A stretch of 64,000 bases of DNA from JAKACA01 sp050744865 (GTDB taxonomy: Bacteria > Actinomycetota > Acidimicrobiia > Acidimicrobiales > Bog-793). The translations under genes and the position numbers were made by a program. The DNA lies in assembly GCA_050744865.1 (NCBI GenBank), contig JBOGHW010000059.1, positions 19,042-83,041 of the forward strand, written 5' to 3'. How positions within the stretch are numbered: position 1 is the stretch's first letter; each line of letters opens with the position of its first letter. Of this stretch, positions 32,918-42,165 are shown one piece after another. The notes beneath the pieces were generated by a model that saw nothing but the letters and a program-made list of their open reading frames with translations, was not told where the DNA came from and did not search any database.

Positions 32918-35170
32918 TCAGCTCCGGAAGAGGAATTGACGCTCCTCTTCGGTCACCGACATCTCGACCTCGTCCCAGAGCAGCCGGTGCCGCCCGTCGA
33001 GATGCGGCTCTTCATCGACGAGCGCCTCGGCCACCTGGCGAGCCTTCAGGATGAGGTCGCGGTGATCCACGAGCGAAGCCAACTTGAGGTCTGACCGCCC
33101 CTTCTGGCGGGCGCCGAGCACGGTCCCGGCGCCACGGAGCTTGAGGTCGGCCTCCGCCAGGTCGAAGCCGTTCTCGGTGCCTTCCATGGCACCTAGCCGC
33201 GAGATGGCGATCTCGCTCACCGGATCGGACAGCAAGAAGCAGTAGCTCTTGTCGGCACCCCGCCCCACGCGCCCTCTGAGCTGGTGCAGCTGCGCGAGCC
33301 CGTAGCGATCTGCATCCTCGATCACCATCACGGTCGCGTTCGTCACGTCCACGCCGACCTCCACGACAGTCGTGGCGACCAGTGCCTGGATCTCGCCGGC
33401 GCGGAATGCCGACATGACGGCGTCCTTATGCTTGGAGGGCAGCTGGCCGTGCAGGAGCCCGACCGAATAGCCGGCCAGCTCCGTCATGCTCAGTCGCTCA
33501 CACTCCTCGACGGCGGCGTGCGGTGGTTGGCGATCGCGGCCGTCCTCGAGGTCGAGGCGGCCAGCGGCGCTCGCCTCGCTACGGCGGCCGGCCGTTGCCG
33601 CCACCGGCTCGTCCTCGTCGTCATCGGCCGGGTCGTCGTCTGCCTCTTCGTAGCCTTCCTCGGCACCTGCACCGCCCCCTACCAAGGGGCAGATGACGTA
33701 GGCCTGGTGGCCGCCGTCCAGTTCTGCGCGCACTCGTTTCCAGGCCTGAGCTGCCTGCGCCCAGCCGAGCCAGCGGGTGGCGACGGGCGTCCGGCCCGGT
33801 GGCAGCTCGTCGAGAGTCGTGTGGTCGAGATCGCCGTACACCGTCATGGCAGCTGTGCGGGGGATCGGCGTAGCGGTCATGACGAGCAGATCGGGGTCGA
33901 CCGAGCCCTTCTCGCGCAGCGCAGCTCTTTGCTCCACACCGAAACGATGCTGCTCGTCCACCACCACCACACCCAAAGACCGGAAGGCGACGTCAGGAGT
34001 GAGAAGCGCATGCGTACCGACGAGCAGGTCGACGGCTCCGGCGGCCAAACCGGCGAGGATACGAGCTCGCTCGGTGGCCGTCGAGCGGCTCGTGAGCAGC
34101 TCGACCAGGAGCGGACGTTCACCTGCCAGCCGCGCCTGGTCCGGCAGGGCCAGGCCTTCGACGAGCCTGGTGACGGCCAAATAGTGCTGCTCGGCAAGAA
34201 CCTCTGTCGGCACCATGAACGCGCCCTGGTGACCACCCTGGACCGCGTAGAGAAGGGCAGCGACGGCAACCACCGTCTTGCCCGAGCCGACATCGCCTTG
34301 CAGGAGCTGGCTCATCGGGTGAGCAGCACCGAGGTCCGTGGCAATGGCCCGGATCGAGCGCTCTTGAGCACCGGTCAGCTCGAAGGGCAGGCGTGCCACG
34401 AAGCACGACACCAGACCGCCCGGCGACGTGTCGTGGACCACTCCGCGAGTCTCGGCAGCCACGGCACGCTTTCGTCTGACCAGGAGCAGCTGTAGGCGGA
34501 GCAGCTCGTCGAAGGCCAATCGCCGCCTCGCTCGTTCCTTGGCGGCCATGTCGTCGGGCCGGTGGATGGACCGGAACGCCTCGGTTCTCCCCACGAGCTT
34601 CAGCTCGTCCAGGTACCTGCCCGGCACCGGGTCGTAGAAATCGCCGGCACGCTCGAGGGCCTCCTCCTCGTAGCGGGCGATGTCCACCGAGCTGACGTTG
34701 GCCTTGCCCGACTGCTTGTAGATGGCCACGATGCGGCCTGTCTGGTCGCCGACGAGGTCGATGATCGGGTTGGCGAGCTTCAGCCTGCCCCTGTAAGCGC
34801 CGACCTTGCCGAACACCGTCACCTCCTGACCGGCCGAGAACTGCTTGGCGCGCCAGGGCTGGTTGAAGAAAGTGCAGTCGATCACGCCGGAGTCGTCCGT
34901 GAGGGCGATCTCGGCGCTCGTTTTGCCGCCGCGCATACGGCGCACGGAGGTGTGGGCGACCGTGGCCGTGACCACGGCGAGATCGCCCTCGCGCAAAGAG
35001 GCGATGGTCGCCTGGTTCGTGCGGTCCACCCACCGTCGCGGATAGTGGGTGAGCAGGTCGAGAACGCTGGTGACCTCCAGGGCCTTCAGCGCCGCGGCCT
35101 TCCTGGGCGTGACTGTCTTGAGCACCGAGACGTCGAGCTCGGACAGCTGGCGGAGGCGGCGTTCGGTCAC
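32918..35170 (-). CDS. recG: ATP-dependent DNA helicase RecG
   Basis: RecG remodels stalled forks and Holliday junctions. The 750-residue protein has the N-terminal wedge OB domain (VVTATVAHTSVRRMRGGK), Walker A LLQGDVGSGKTVVA, the DEQH box VVVDEQHRFG, motif III MTATPIPRT, and motifs V-VI ATTVVEVGVDV and HQLRGRVGRG. Between the conserved YVICPLV and the next conserved block (LLHGQLPSK) is an acidic insertion of about 60 residues (GYEEADDDPADDDEDE and following) that is shorter in typical RecG. It begins with GTG overlapping the stop of the DAK2-domain gene. Confidence 0.96.
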   Translation of the reverse strand: MTERRLRQLSELDVSVLKTVTPRKAAALKALEVTSVLDLLTHYPRRWVDRTNQATIASLREGDLAVVTATVAHTSVRRMRGGKTSAEIALTDDSGVIDCTFFNQPWRAKQFSAGQEVTVFGKVGAYRGRLKLANPIIDLVGDQTGRIVAIYKQSGKANVSSVDIARYEEEALERAGDFYDPVPGRYLDELKLVGRTEAFRSIHRPDDMAAKERARRRLAFDELLRLQLLLVRRKRAVAAETRGVVHDTSPGGLVSCFVARLPFELTGAQERSIRAIATDLGAAHPMSQLLQGDVGSGKTVVAVAALLYAVQGGHQGAFMVPTEVLAEQHYLAVTRLVEGLALPDQARLAGERPLLVELLTSRSTATERARILAGLAAGAVDLLVGTHALLTPDVAFRSLGVVVVDEQHRFGVEQRAALREKGSVDPDLLVMTATPIPRTAAMTVYGDLDHTTLDELPPGRTPVATRWLGWAQAAQAWKRVRAELDGGHQAYVICPLVGGGAGAEEGYEEADDDPADDDEDEPVAATAGRRSEASAAGRLDLEDGRDRQPPHAAVEECERLSMTELAGYSVGLLHGQLPSKHKDAVMSAFRAGEIQALVATTVVEVGVDVTNATVMVIEDADRYGLAQLHQLRGRVGRGADKSYCFLLSDPVSEIAISRLGAMEGTENGFDLAEADLKLRGAGTVLGARQKGRSDLKLASLVDHRDLILKARQVAEALVDEEPHLDGRHRLLWDEVEMSVTEEERQFLFRS

Positions 35171-36966
35171 TCAACCGAGATTAGGTATGGGTACAGAGCC
35201 TGCCCACCGTGATGGAGTTCAACCGAGACTCCTGGATGAGTCTCGGCAAGCCACTCGGTGATGTGGCGCGTGTCGGCAGCCTTGGCCGCCACGCCCTCGA
35301 TGATCGTGACGATCTCACACGAGTCGTCGAGCAGCTCGTCGATCAGCCGGATCGTCACTTCGGAGACGCTCTTGGCCACGACTTCGATCCCCCGGCGGGA
35401 GATCCCGATCCAGTCGCCCTCGGCCACTGCGCCCGCCTCTGTCGAGCTCGCCCGCACGGCCTGTGTGACCTCGCCGGCTGCCACCCGAGCGGCCGCCGCC
35501 GTCATCGAGGATGCGTTCTCGTCGGCACCGGCCTGCGGGTCGTACTCCAGCAAGGCAGCGAAGCCCTCCTGGATCCCGGGGGTGTTCACCACCCTCGCCG
35601 GCTTGGTCGCCAGCTCGCAGGCTTGGGCGGCCACGGCGAAGATGTTCTTGTTGTTGGGGAGCACCACGACCTCGGCGCCCGGGGTCGTCTCGATGACGGT
35701 CAGGATCTGCTCGGTCGAAGGGTTCATCGACTGCCCGCCGGCCACGATGTGAAGGGCACCCAGCGAGTGGAAGATCCGCCCGATTCCCGTCCCCGTGGCG
35801 ACTGAGACGACAGATGTCGTGGGGGGCGGGCCGACCTCCAGCTCCTCAGGTTCGCCCCCCGATGTCGACTCGACCGCCCTGCGTACCCAGGACTCCTCCT
35901 CGACTTGCTCGAGCAGGTCCGTCACACGGATGTTGCGGGGACGGCCGGCGTCGAGGGCTGCTTCCAACGCAGCTCCGATGTCGTTGGTGTGAATGTGGCA
36001 GTTCCAGGTCCCCTCGCCACCGACGACCACGATGGAGTCGCCTAAGCCCGCCCACACGCTCTTGAAGGCAGGAATGGCGTGGTCGGCCGCCTCGAGGAAG
36101 TACATCACCTCGTAACGCAGGTCGGCGATGTCGTCCGCGGCGAGTCCCCGGACGCCTGTGGAGCTGACCGCGGCGGCACGCACGCCCGACCCGACCCGGT
36201 CGAGGACCCCGTCGGGCAACGGGATCTGATCAGGGACAGGACGCCCGTCCAGCACTTCCAGCAACGCGTCGAACAGCAGGACGAGCCCGGCGCCCCCGGC
36301 GTCGACCACGCCGGCGTCGGCGAGCACGGGGAGTTGCTCCGGCGTGTGCCAGAGTGCCTCGACGGCGGCGGCCCTGGCGGCCTCGGCGACAGCGTTGATG
36401 GCGGGCTCTGTCTCGAGGTGGGTGCCGGGGGGTGCAGTGCCGGGGGGTGCAGTGCCACTACTGCCCGTCAGCTCGGCGGCCGCTTCGGCGGCCGCCTTGA
36501 TCACGCTCAGAATGGTTCCCTCGACGGGCCGCATCACCGCCGAGTGAGCGGCGCTGTTCGCCTCGGCCAATGCCGCGGCCAGGGCGCCTGCGCTGATCTC
36601 GGCTCGTGGCGTCTGCGTGGCCGTAGAGCCGGCAGGGGGCGAGGGCGCCGGACCGGCCGCGACCGAGGCCACGAAGCTGGCCGTGAGGCCGCGCAGGATC
36701 TGGCAAAGAATGACACCCGAGTTCCCGCGGGCCCCCATGAGCGAGCCGTGGGAGATGGCCATGCACGTAGCAGCCATGTCGTCGTCCGGCACGGACGCCA
36801 GCTGGCGGCTCACGGACTCGAGCGTGAGGTGCATGTTCGTACCGGTGTCACCGTCGGGAACCGGATAGACGTTCAGCTTGTTGATCAGGTCCTTCTGGCG
36901 CTCGAGGGCACCCTCGAAGCTGCGCATCACGGCGCCGAGCTCGGCCGCCCCGAGCGCGGTGCTCAC
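35167..36966 (-). CDS. DAK2-domain protein, fatty acid kinase FakA-like
   Basis: A 599-residue protein from the GTG at 36966; the frame extends further but would overlap rpmB. The N-terminal DhaL domain has LNVYPVPDGDTGTNMHLT (nucleotide-Mg site, 32-46) and GARGNSGVILCQILRG. The middle domain carries WNCHIHTND, matching the Cys and two His that bind zinc in FakA, and the C-terminal part ends VSVELHHGGQALYPYLISVE. FakA phosphorylates fatty acids bound to a FakB (DegV) partner; no degV-type gene is in the window. The ATP-binding end and coupling to recG are standard for bacteria. An Ala/Pro-rich insertion occurs near 120-140. Confidence 0.88.
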   Translation of the reverse strand: MSTALGAAELGAVMRSFEGALERQKDLINKLNVYPVPDGDTGTNMHLTLESVSRQLASVPDDDMAATCMAISHGSLMGARGNSGVILCQILRGLTASFVASVAAGPAPSPPAGSTATQTPRAEISAGALAAALAEANSAAHSAVMRPVEGTILSVIKAAAEAAAELTGSSGTAPPGTAPPGTHLETEPAINAVAEAARAAAVEALWHTPEQLPVLADAGVVDAGGAGLVLLFDALLEVLDGRPVPDQIPLPDGVLDRVGSGVRAAAVSSTGVRGLAADDIADLRYEVMYFLEAADHAIPAFKSVWAGLGDSIVVVGGEGTWNCHIHTNDIGAALEAALDAGRPRNIRVTDLLEQVEEESWVRRAVESTSGGEPEELEVGPPPTTSVVSVATGTGIGRIFHSLGALHIVAGGQSMNPSTEQILTVIETTPGAEVVVLPNNKNIFAVAAQACELATKPARVVNTPGIQEGFAALLEYDPQAGADENASSMTAAAARVAAGEVTQAVRASSTEAGAVAEGDWIGISRRGIEVVAKSVSEVTIRLIDELLDDSCEIVTIIEGVAAKAADTRHITEWLAETHPGVSVELHHGGQALYPYLISVE

Positions 36967-37072
36967 TCGTGCGCCAGCCTGGTCGACAGGCAAGTGAGGG
37001 GAGCCATGGCGGAGGATGGTAATCTGCAGCTCGTTCCTAGCAGGTCTTCGTCTTCTGAGGTGACGCGTCCCG

Positions 37073-37285
37073 ATGGCAGCCGTATGCGAACTCTGTGGCA
37101 AGCACCCCGGCTTCGGGATGAACCTGTCGCACTCACACCGCCGCACGAAGCGGCGCTTCGACCCGAACATCCAGAACGTGAGAGCGTTCGTGAACGGCAC
37201 TCCCCGGCGGCTCAACGTCTGCACCTCGTGCATCCGGGCGGGCAAGGTCGTCAAGCCCCCGAAGCGCCAGATTCCCTCGGCTTGA
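37073..37285 (+). CDS. rpmB: 50S ribosomal protein L28
   Basis: This 70-residue protein reads MAAVCELCGKHPGFGMNLSH with a CxxC pair near the start and a second (CTSC) further on, so it is the zinc-binding form. It is divergent from the fakA-like gene across about 106 bases, an arrangement conserved in many bacteria (rpmB - DAK2 - recG). GAGGTGA lies nine bases before the ATG. Confidence 0.97.
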   Translation: MAAVCELCGKHPGFGMNLSHSHRRTKRRFDPNIQNVRAFVNGTPRRLNVCTSCIRAGKVVKPPKRQIPSA

Positions 37286-37338
37286 ATCCTGCTGCTTGGC
37301 GCCCCAGCCGAGAGCTGCCGGGCCAGCCCACGGCGTGA

Positions 37339-38376
37339 TCACCCGAACGAGTGCGACCAGCCGACGATCCGAAGCGGCAGTCCTCCGAGCGAGCATCCCG
37401 GCTGGGCGCTCGTAACGCTGGCACAGACGCCCATCCGGACGGGTGGCCGCAACCCGGCTGAGGCGAAGGCGGCCACTACTTCTGTCCCCGGCTCGGTGCA
37501 AAAGACCAGTTCGTAGTCCTCTCCACCGCCTAGGGCATGCTCGAGGCTGGCTCCGCCGGCGATCGGAACCGAGTCGAGCCGGACGCCCACTCCTGAGCCT
37601 GTCGCGATGTGGTCGAGGTCGCGGGCCAGCCCGTCCGACACGTCGATCATGCCCCGCGCCCCAAGAGATGCAGCCAGCCTGCCCTCGGCGACACGGGCCA
37701 CGGGCCGCCTGTAGGCAAGCGCCAGCTCGGCGGCCACCGAGCGACGGTCGCCACCAGCGGTGTCCCCGAGTGGCGCCGCGGCTTGCAGCGCCTCCAGCCC
37801 GGCAGCCGACGCCCCGAGCGGGCCGGTGACCCAGACCTCGTCACCGGCCTTGGCGCCGCTGCGGAGCACCTCTCCCCCCGCCGCGCACGACCCTGTCACG
37901 GTCACGGCGAACACGAGACGTTCTCCTCTCGTCAGGTCGCCACCGACCAGCCCGATCCGATAGGCAGCGGCGGCCTCGGCCAAGCCGCCCATGACGGCGT
38001 CGAGGTCGGTGCCGCCAGGTGCGGCCAGTCCGACGACGGCGTGCCGGGGCTCTCCTCCCATGGCCGCGATGTCGCTCACGTTGACGGCTATGGCTTTCCA
38101 GGCGGCGTCCTCGAGCGAGCCGAGGGCGAGGTCGAAGTGAACTCCCTCCACCAAGAGGTCAGTCGTCAGGAGGAGGCGGCCCTCCGGCGGGACGAGGACG
38201 GCGGCGTCGTCGCCCGTAAAGGTCTCCCCGGGCAGCGCCCGGCGCAGTCCCCGATAGCGTCGAGGATCCGCCAGGCGTGCCGACATTCGGGCGAGGACGG
38301 CGAACTCGTCGGCGCCGGACTCATCTCCGGAGCCACCTCTGGAATCGTCTCCAGAGCCCTCACTCGGCAGGGGCAT
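37339..38376 (-). CDS. thiL: Thiamine-monophosphate kinase
   Basis: Phosphorylates thiamine phosphate to the diphosphate cofactor. The 345 residues from ATG 38376 start with a low-complexity Ser/Gly/Asp stretch (about 1-22) before DEFAVLARM; then FTGDDAAVLVPPEG, LTTDLLVEGVHFD (metal-binding Asp cluster), KAIAVNVSDIAAMGG, GLVGGDLTRGERLV and MIDVSDGLARDL. No strong ribosome site precedes this ATG and the upstream in-frame region is Arg/Ala-rich with no homology, so the start is the least secure part. ThiL use by Dxs links the gene loosely to the window. Confidence 0.93.
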   Translation of the reverse strand: MPLPSEGSGDDSRGGSGDESGADEFAVLARMSARLADPRRYRGLRRALPGETFTGDDAAVLVPPEGRLLLTTDLLVEGVHFDLALGSLEDAAWKAIAVNVSDIAAMGGEPRHAVVGLAAPGGTDLDAVMGGLAEAAAAYRIGLVGGDLTRGERLVFAVTVTGSCAAGGEVLRSGAKAGDEVWVTGPLGASAAGLEALQAAAPLGDTAGGDRRSVAAELALAYRRPVARVAEGRLAASLGARGMIDVSDGLARDLDHIATGSGVGVRLDSVPIAGGASLEHALGGGEDYELVFCTEPGTEVVAAFASAGLRPPVRMGVCASVTSAQPGCSLGGLPLRIVGWSHSFG

Positions 38377-38425
38377 GTCGCGGACGGTAGCCGATGCGCC
38401 GGCAGTGGCCGCAACGGGGCCGACT

Positions 38426-38454
38426 TTGGCACGACCCGGTCGCTCGCATAGCAT
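38426..38454 (+). promoter_or_regulatory. Probable sigma-70-type promoter of pckG
   Basis: TTGGCA at 38426-38431 (five of six to TTGACA) and TAGCAT at 38449-38454 (four of six to TATAAT) are separated by exactly 17 bases. Transcription would start near 38461 and leave a leader of about 105 bases before pckG. Confidence 0.5.
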
Positions 38455-38505
38455 CGATCAATACGCTGTGTCAGGAGCAGGACGCTCCGGGCACACCCCG
38501 CACGA

Positions 38506-38525
38506 CCTGCAGCGATAGGTGCAGG
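38506..38525. promoter_or_regulatory. Dyad in the pckG leader
   Basis: CCTGCA at 38506-38511 and TGCAGG at 38520-38525 form a perfect 6-bp inverted repeat with an 8-base centre, located about 40 bases before the pckG start and downstream of the proposed promoter. A repressor site or a leader hairpin is possible for a gluconeogenic gene; the protein is unknown. Confidence 0.35.
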
Positions 38526-38565
38526 GTATGACGAAGATCGCAGCCGTGAAAGGACAGGGCCCACT

Positions 38566-40359
38566 ATGCCTCCCACCAGTAATCACAAGCTCATCGAGTG
38601 GGTCGAGGAGATAGCAGCGCTAACACAGCCGGAGCGTGTCGAGTGGTGCGACGGCTCGGCCGAGGAATACGACCGGCTCTGCCAACTGCTGGTCGACCAG
38701 GGAACCTTCACGCGGCTGTCCGAGGCCAAGCGCCCCAACAGCTACTGGGCCCACTCGTCGGTGAAGGACGTGGCCAGGGTCGAGGGTCGCACCTACATAG
38801 CTTCGGTCGACCCAACAGACGCCGGGCCCACCAACCATTGGATCGACCCAGCCGAGCTGCGCGGGACGCTCGACGGGTTGTTCTCCGGCTGTATGCGCGG
38901 CCGGACCATGTACGTCGTGCCCTTCTCCATGGGCCCGCTCGGCTCACCCATCGCCCATATCGGTGTCGAGATAACCGACTCCGCCTACGTCGCAGTCAGC
39001 ATGCGGATCATGACCCGCATGGGTGCCGGTGCCCTCGAGGTCCTCGGCACAGACGGTGAGTTCGTTCCCTGTGTGCACTCCGTCGGCGTCCCACTCGCCG
39101 ACGGGGCAGCAGACTCGCCTTGGCCCTGCAATCCCGAGAACCTCTACATCGCCCACTTTCCCGAGACCCGGGAGATCTGGTCGTTCGGTTCGGGATACGG
39201 AGGCAATGCCCTGCTCGGCAAGAAGTGCTTCGCTCTCCGAATCGCCTCGGCAATGGCCAGGGACGAGGGTTGGCTAGCCGAGCACATGCTCATCTTGAAG
39301 CTCACGTCGCCTGACGGCGAGCTGCGCTACGTCACCGGTGCCTTCCCGTCGGCTTGCGGCAAGACGAACCTCGCCATGCTCGTCCCGACGATGCCGGGTT
39401 GGAAGGTCGAGACCGTCGGCGACGACATCTGCTGGATGAAGGTCGGACCGGACGGACGATTGTGGGCGATCAACCCGGAGGCCGGCTTTTTCGGGGTGGC
39501 ACCGGGAACGAACATGGAGACGAACCCGAACGCGGTGCTGACGCTCGCCGCCAACTCGATCTTCACCAATACGGCCCTCACAGACGACGGCGACGTGTGG
39601 TGGGAAGGCCTCACGGCCGAGCCACCTGCCCACTGCACAGATTGGACAGGCGAGGACTGGACGCCCGAGAAGAGCACTCCTGCCGCCCACCCGAACTCGA
39701 GGTTCACAGCTCCGGCCAGCCAGGACCCCGCCATCGCACCGGAGTGGGAAGCGCCGCTGGGTGTTCCGATCTCGGCCATACTCTTCGGCGGCCGACGCGC
39801 CTCGGTCGTGCCCCTCGTGCACGAAGCGTTCGACTGGAACCACGGTGTCTTCCTCGGCTCGATCATGGCCTCCGAGACGACCGCGGCAGCCGCCGGCGCC
39901 GTTGGCAACCTCCGGCGCGACCCCTTCGCGATGTTGCCGTTCTGCGGGTACAACATGGCCGACCACTGGAACCACTGGCTGTCGTTCGGCGAGCGGATGG
40001 ACGCCGAGAAGCTCCCGAAGATCTTCTACGTCAATTGGTTCCGGAAGTCGGCCGATGGCCGCTGGCTCTGGCCGGGCTTCGGCGAGAACTCCCGTGTGCT
40101 GGAGTGGATATTCGAGCGCTGTGCCGACCGCGGGGCGGCCGTCGAGACCGCTATCGGCTACCTGCCCGCCAAAGGCGCCATCCCCACCGACGGACTCGGC
40201 ATGCCCGACGGCGACATGGCCGAGCTGCTGAGCGTCGACATCGACGAGTGGCGGGCAGAAGTGCCCGACATCGAGAAGCACTTCGAGCGGTTCGGCGACC
40301 GGCTGCCGTCCGAGCTGACAAAGCAGCTCGATGCCCTGCGGGCACGGCTCGGCGACTAG
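38566..40359 (+). CDS. pckG: Phosphoenolpyruvate carboxykinase (GTP)
   Basis: Interconverts oxaloacetate plus GTP with PEP, the entry step of gluconeogenesis. The 597-residue protein has the substrate segment RTMYVVPFSMGPLGSP, the kinase-1a P-loop SACGKTNLAM, the kinase-2 region VGDDICWMK, the guanine-binding NPEAGFFGVAPGT and the C-terminal MLPFCGYNMADHW with its metal and nucleotide contacts. The GTP-dependent class is typical of actinobacteria. AAAGGA lies about 11 bases before the ATG. It is divergent from thiL and would serve carbon flow from the dicarboxylates made by the acyl-CoA enzymes and fumarase seen later in the window. Confidence 0.98.
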   Translation: MPPTSNHKLIEWVEEIAALTQPERVEWCDGSAEEYDRLCQLLVDQGTFTRLSEAKRPNSYWAHSSVKDVARVEGRTYIASVDPTDAGPTNHWIDPAELRGTLDGLFSGCMRGRTMYVVPFSMGPLGSPIAHIGVEITDSAYVAVSMRIMTRMGAGALEVLGTDGEFVPCVHSVGVPLADGAADSPWPCNPENLYIAHFPETREIWSFGSGYGGNALLGKKCFALRIASAMARDEGWLAEHMLILKLTSPDGELRYVTGAFPSACGKTNLAMLVPTMPGWKVETVGDDICWMKVGPDGRLWAINPEAGFFGVAPGTNMETNPNAVLTLAANSIFTNTALTDDGDVWWEGLTAEPPAHCTDWTGEDWTPEKSTPAAHPNSRFTAPASQDPAIAPEWEAPLGVPISAILFGGRRASVVPLVHEAFDWNHGVFLGSIMASETTAAAAGAVGNLRRDPFAMLPFCGYNMADHWNHWLSFGERMDAEKLPKIFYVNWFRKSADGRWLWPGFGENSRVLEWIFERCADRGAAVETAIGYLPAKGAIPTDGLGMPDGDMAELLSVDIDEWRAEVPDIEKHFERFGDRLPSELTKQLDALRARLGD

Positions 40360-40401
40360 CGGCCAACCAGCCGGCTCGGTGAGGGAGCCGCGGCCGAGAG
40401 C

Positions 40402-41856
40402 TCAGCTACCGCTCAGAGGCCTTTCGGCTTGATGGCCTGTCGTGCCGGTAGGCAGGATGGCGTGCCGCATGGACCAGTGGAATGCGGCTGCCAGCGCTGC
40501 TGTGACCGCGATGAGCACGTCGCCGTCGGCGAAGGGGAACGACACCACCACTGCAACGAGCGCAGCCACTACCCAGCACAGCTGCAGCTGGGTCTCGAAC
40601 CGGGCAAAGCTGCGTCCGAGAGCGGCGGGCGGCACGTATCGCTGGCCGAGCGAGTCGAACGCAGGCTTGGCCCCTGTGCTTGCCATGCCCATGACGAAGG
40701 CAAGAATCGGCTGTGGCCACAAATGGCCCAGGAATGCCACGACGAGTGCGGTCACGGCCGTCAGCACGAGTGCGCCGAAGATGATCTGCTGCTCGGAGAG
40801 CCGGCGGCGGAACTTCGGCACTGACATCGACCCGACAAGACCGCCTACACCGCTCACTCCCAGGATCAAGCCGTACCACCAAGCGTGGGCATCCTCGTGC
40901 TTGAGCGCGAACGCCAAGAAGAACGTCAAGAAGCCGAAGAGCGCCCGCAACACGGTCATCGCCATGAGCGCAACGGTGACCTCCGGTGCCACCAAGGGCA
41001 GGCCGAGCCGCCGACGTTCGTGCTTGACGTCGAGCCGGTCCCGGCGCGACGACCTGCCGCGCCCCTTGCGGTCTGCCCGGTAGATGAGGCCGCCCGGGCC
41101 GCCCTGCAGCTCGAGCGGCCGGATGCCTTCGGGCACCAGCGGGCGGGGCTGGGGAGGGCCGTGCAGTGGGCGGCCTGCCTCGTCGAGCCCCAAGGATTTG
41201 ACAGGAGCGAGCAGCGTGCTCGAGCGGGGCAGGCGAATGGCACCCAAGCCGCCGGCGATGAAGACAAAGCAAGTGAGGAGCAGGACCCATGGGGCGCCGA
41301 TCTGCAGGATGAGGACCCCGAAGGGCGACGCCGCGAAGCCGGCCAAGGCCGCCAGCACAGCCAGCTTGGCGTTGGCCGTCGCCAGGTCGTCGCCATCTTC
41401 TGTCATCGAGGGGATGAGGGCCGCCTTGCCGACGAGGTAGAGCTTCGACAGCACGAGGATGCCAAAGGCCTCGGGGAACAGCAGCCAGACCCTGAGATCG
41501 TGAGCCATCAGCAGAGCCAACAGGGCGCTGCCGCCCGATGCGACGCCGATGCTGGCCCGCCTGGCGGCGGCGCCGCGGTCGAGCAGCGGGCTCAGCATCG
41601 GGGCCACGACTGCAAAGGGGGCGAGCGACAGCAGCAGATATCTGACGATGTTGCCTGACGACTCGTGTAGCGAGGCCGAGAAGAACAGCGAGCCTGCCAA
41701 CGAGATGGTGACGAGCGTGGTCCCTGCCGAGAAGAGCGAGTGCACGAGAGCCAGGCGCCCGAAGGGCCGGCTCTGGTCGAACAGCGCTGATAGGGCGTCG
41801 CGCAGCTGGCGTGACATGCGGGTGGCGAGTTGCCTCGGTTGCAGGCGGCGCTCCAC
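40402..41856 (-). CDS. MFS transporter
   Basis: A 484-residue polytopic membrane protein with roughly ten to twelve hydrophobic segments in two halves. The halves are joined by a hydrophilic central loop of about 80 residues (from RLPRSST to KHERRRLGL), longer than usual and rich in Pro, Gly and Arg. Only weak family motifs are visible (SVPKFRRR after TM8). The nearest general type is the drug/solute exporter group; the substrate is not predictable. It converges with pckG and is divergent from the AsnC-type gene. A short basic N-terminus precedes the first membrane segment. Confidence 0.75.
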   Translation of the reverse strand: MERRLQPRQLATRMSRQLRDALSALFDQSRPFGRLALVHSLFSAGTTLVTISLAGSLFFSASLHESSGNIVRYLLLSLAPFAVVAPMLSPLLDRGAAARRASIGVASGGSALLALLMAHDLRVWLLFPEAFGILVLSKLYLVGKAALIPSMTEDGDDLATANAKLAVLAALAGFAASPFGVLILQIGAPWVLLLTCFVFIAGGLGAIRLPRSSTLLAPVKSLGLDEAGRPLHGPPQPRPLVPEGIRPLELQGGPGGLIYRADRKGRGRSSRRDRLDVKHERRRLGLPLVAPEVTVALMAMTVLRALFGFLTFFLAFALKHEDAHAWWYGLILGVSGVGGLVGSMSVPKFRRRLSEQQIIFGALVLTAVTALVVAFLGHLWPQPILAFVMGMASTGAKPAFDSLGQRYVPPAALGRSFARFETQLQLCWVVAALVAVVVSFPFADGDVLIAVTAALAAAFHWSMRHAILPTGTTGHQAERPLSGS

Positions 41857-41922
41857 AAGGCCATGGTAGGGGCAGCCCGCGAGGACTACGCTGCGCGCCA
41901 GGTGAACGTCTAGGAGGTCAGA

Positions 41923-42159
41923 GTGTCAGTTCGGGCTTACGTGCTCATCCAGACCGAGGTCGGCAAAGCAGCTTCGGTGGCGACGAAGGTATCGGAGATT
42001 CCCGGCGTGACCATGGCAGACGACGTCACCGGACCTTACGACGTGATCGTGCAGGCGGAGGCCAACTCGGTGGACGACCTCGGCAAGATGGTAGTGAGCC
42101 GCGTCCAGCTGATCGAGGGCATCACGCGGACGCTCACTTGCCCGGTGGTGCGCCTCTAG
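41923..42159 (+). CDS. Stand-alone AsnC/Lrp-type ligand-binding (RAM) domain protein
   Basis: This 78-residue protein is only the alpha-beta sandwich of Lrp/AsnC regulators (VRAYVLIQTEVGKAASVATK, then VTGPYDVIVQAEA and LIEGITRTLTCPVV); the helix-turn-helix half is missing. TAGGAGG about six bases before the GTG makes the start secure, so it is not a truncated longer gene. Such single-domain proteins bind amino acids and may combine with full Lrp proteins or with the neighbouring pathway enzymes. It ends seven bases from sufC on the opposite strand. Confidence 0.88.
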   Translation: MSVRAYVLIQTEVGKAASVATKVSEIPGVTMADDVTGPYDVIVQAEANSVDDLGKMVVSRVQLIEGITRTLTCPVVRL

Positions 42160-42165
42160 GCCAGC

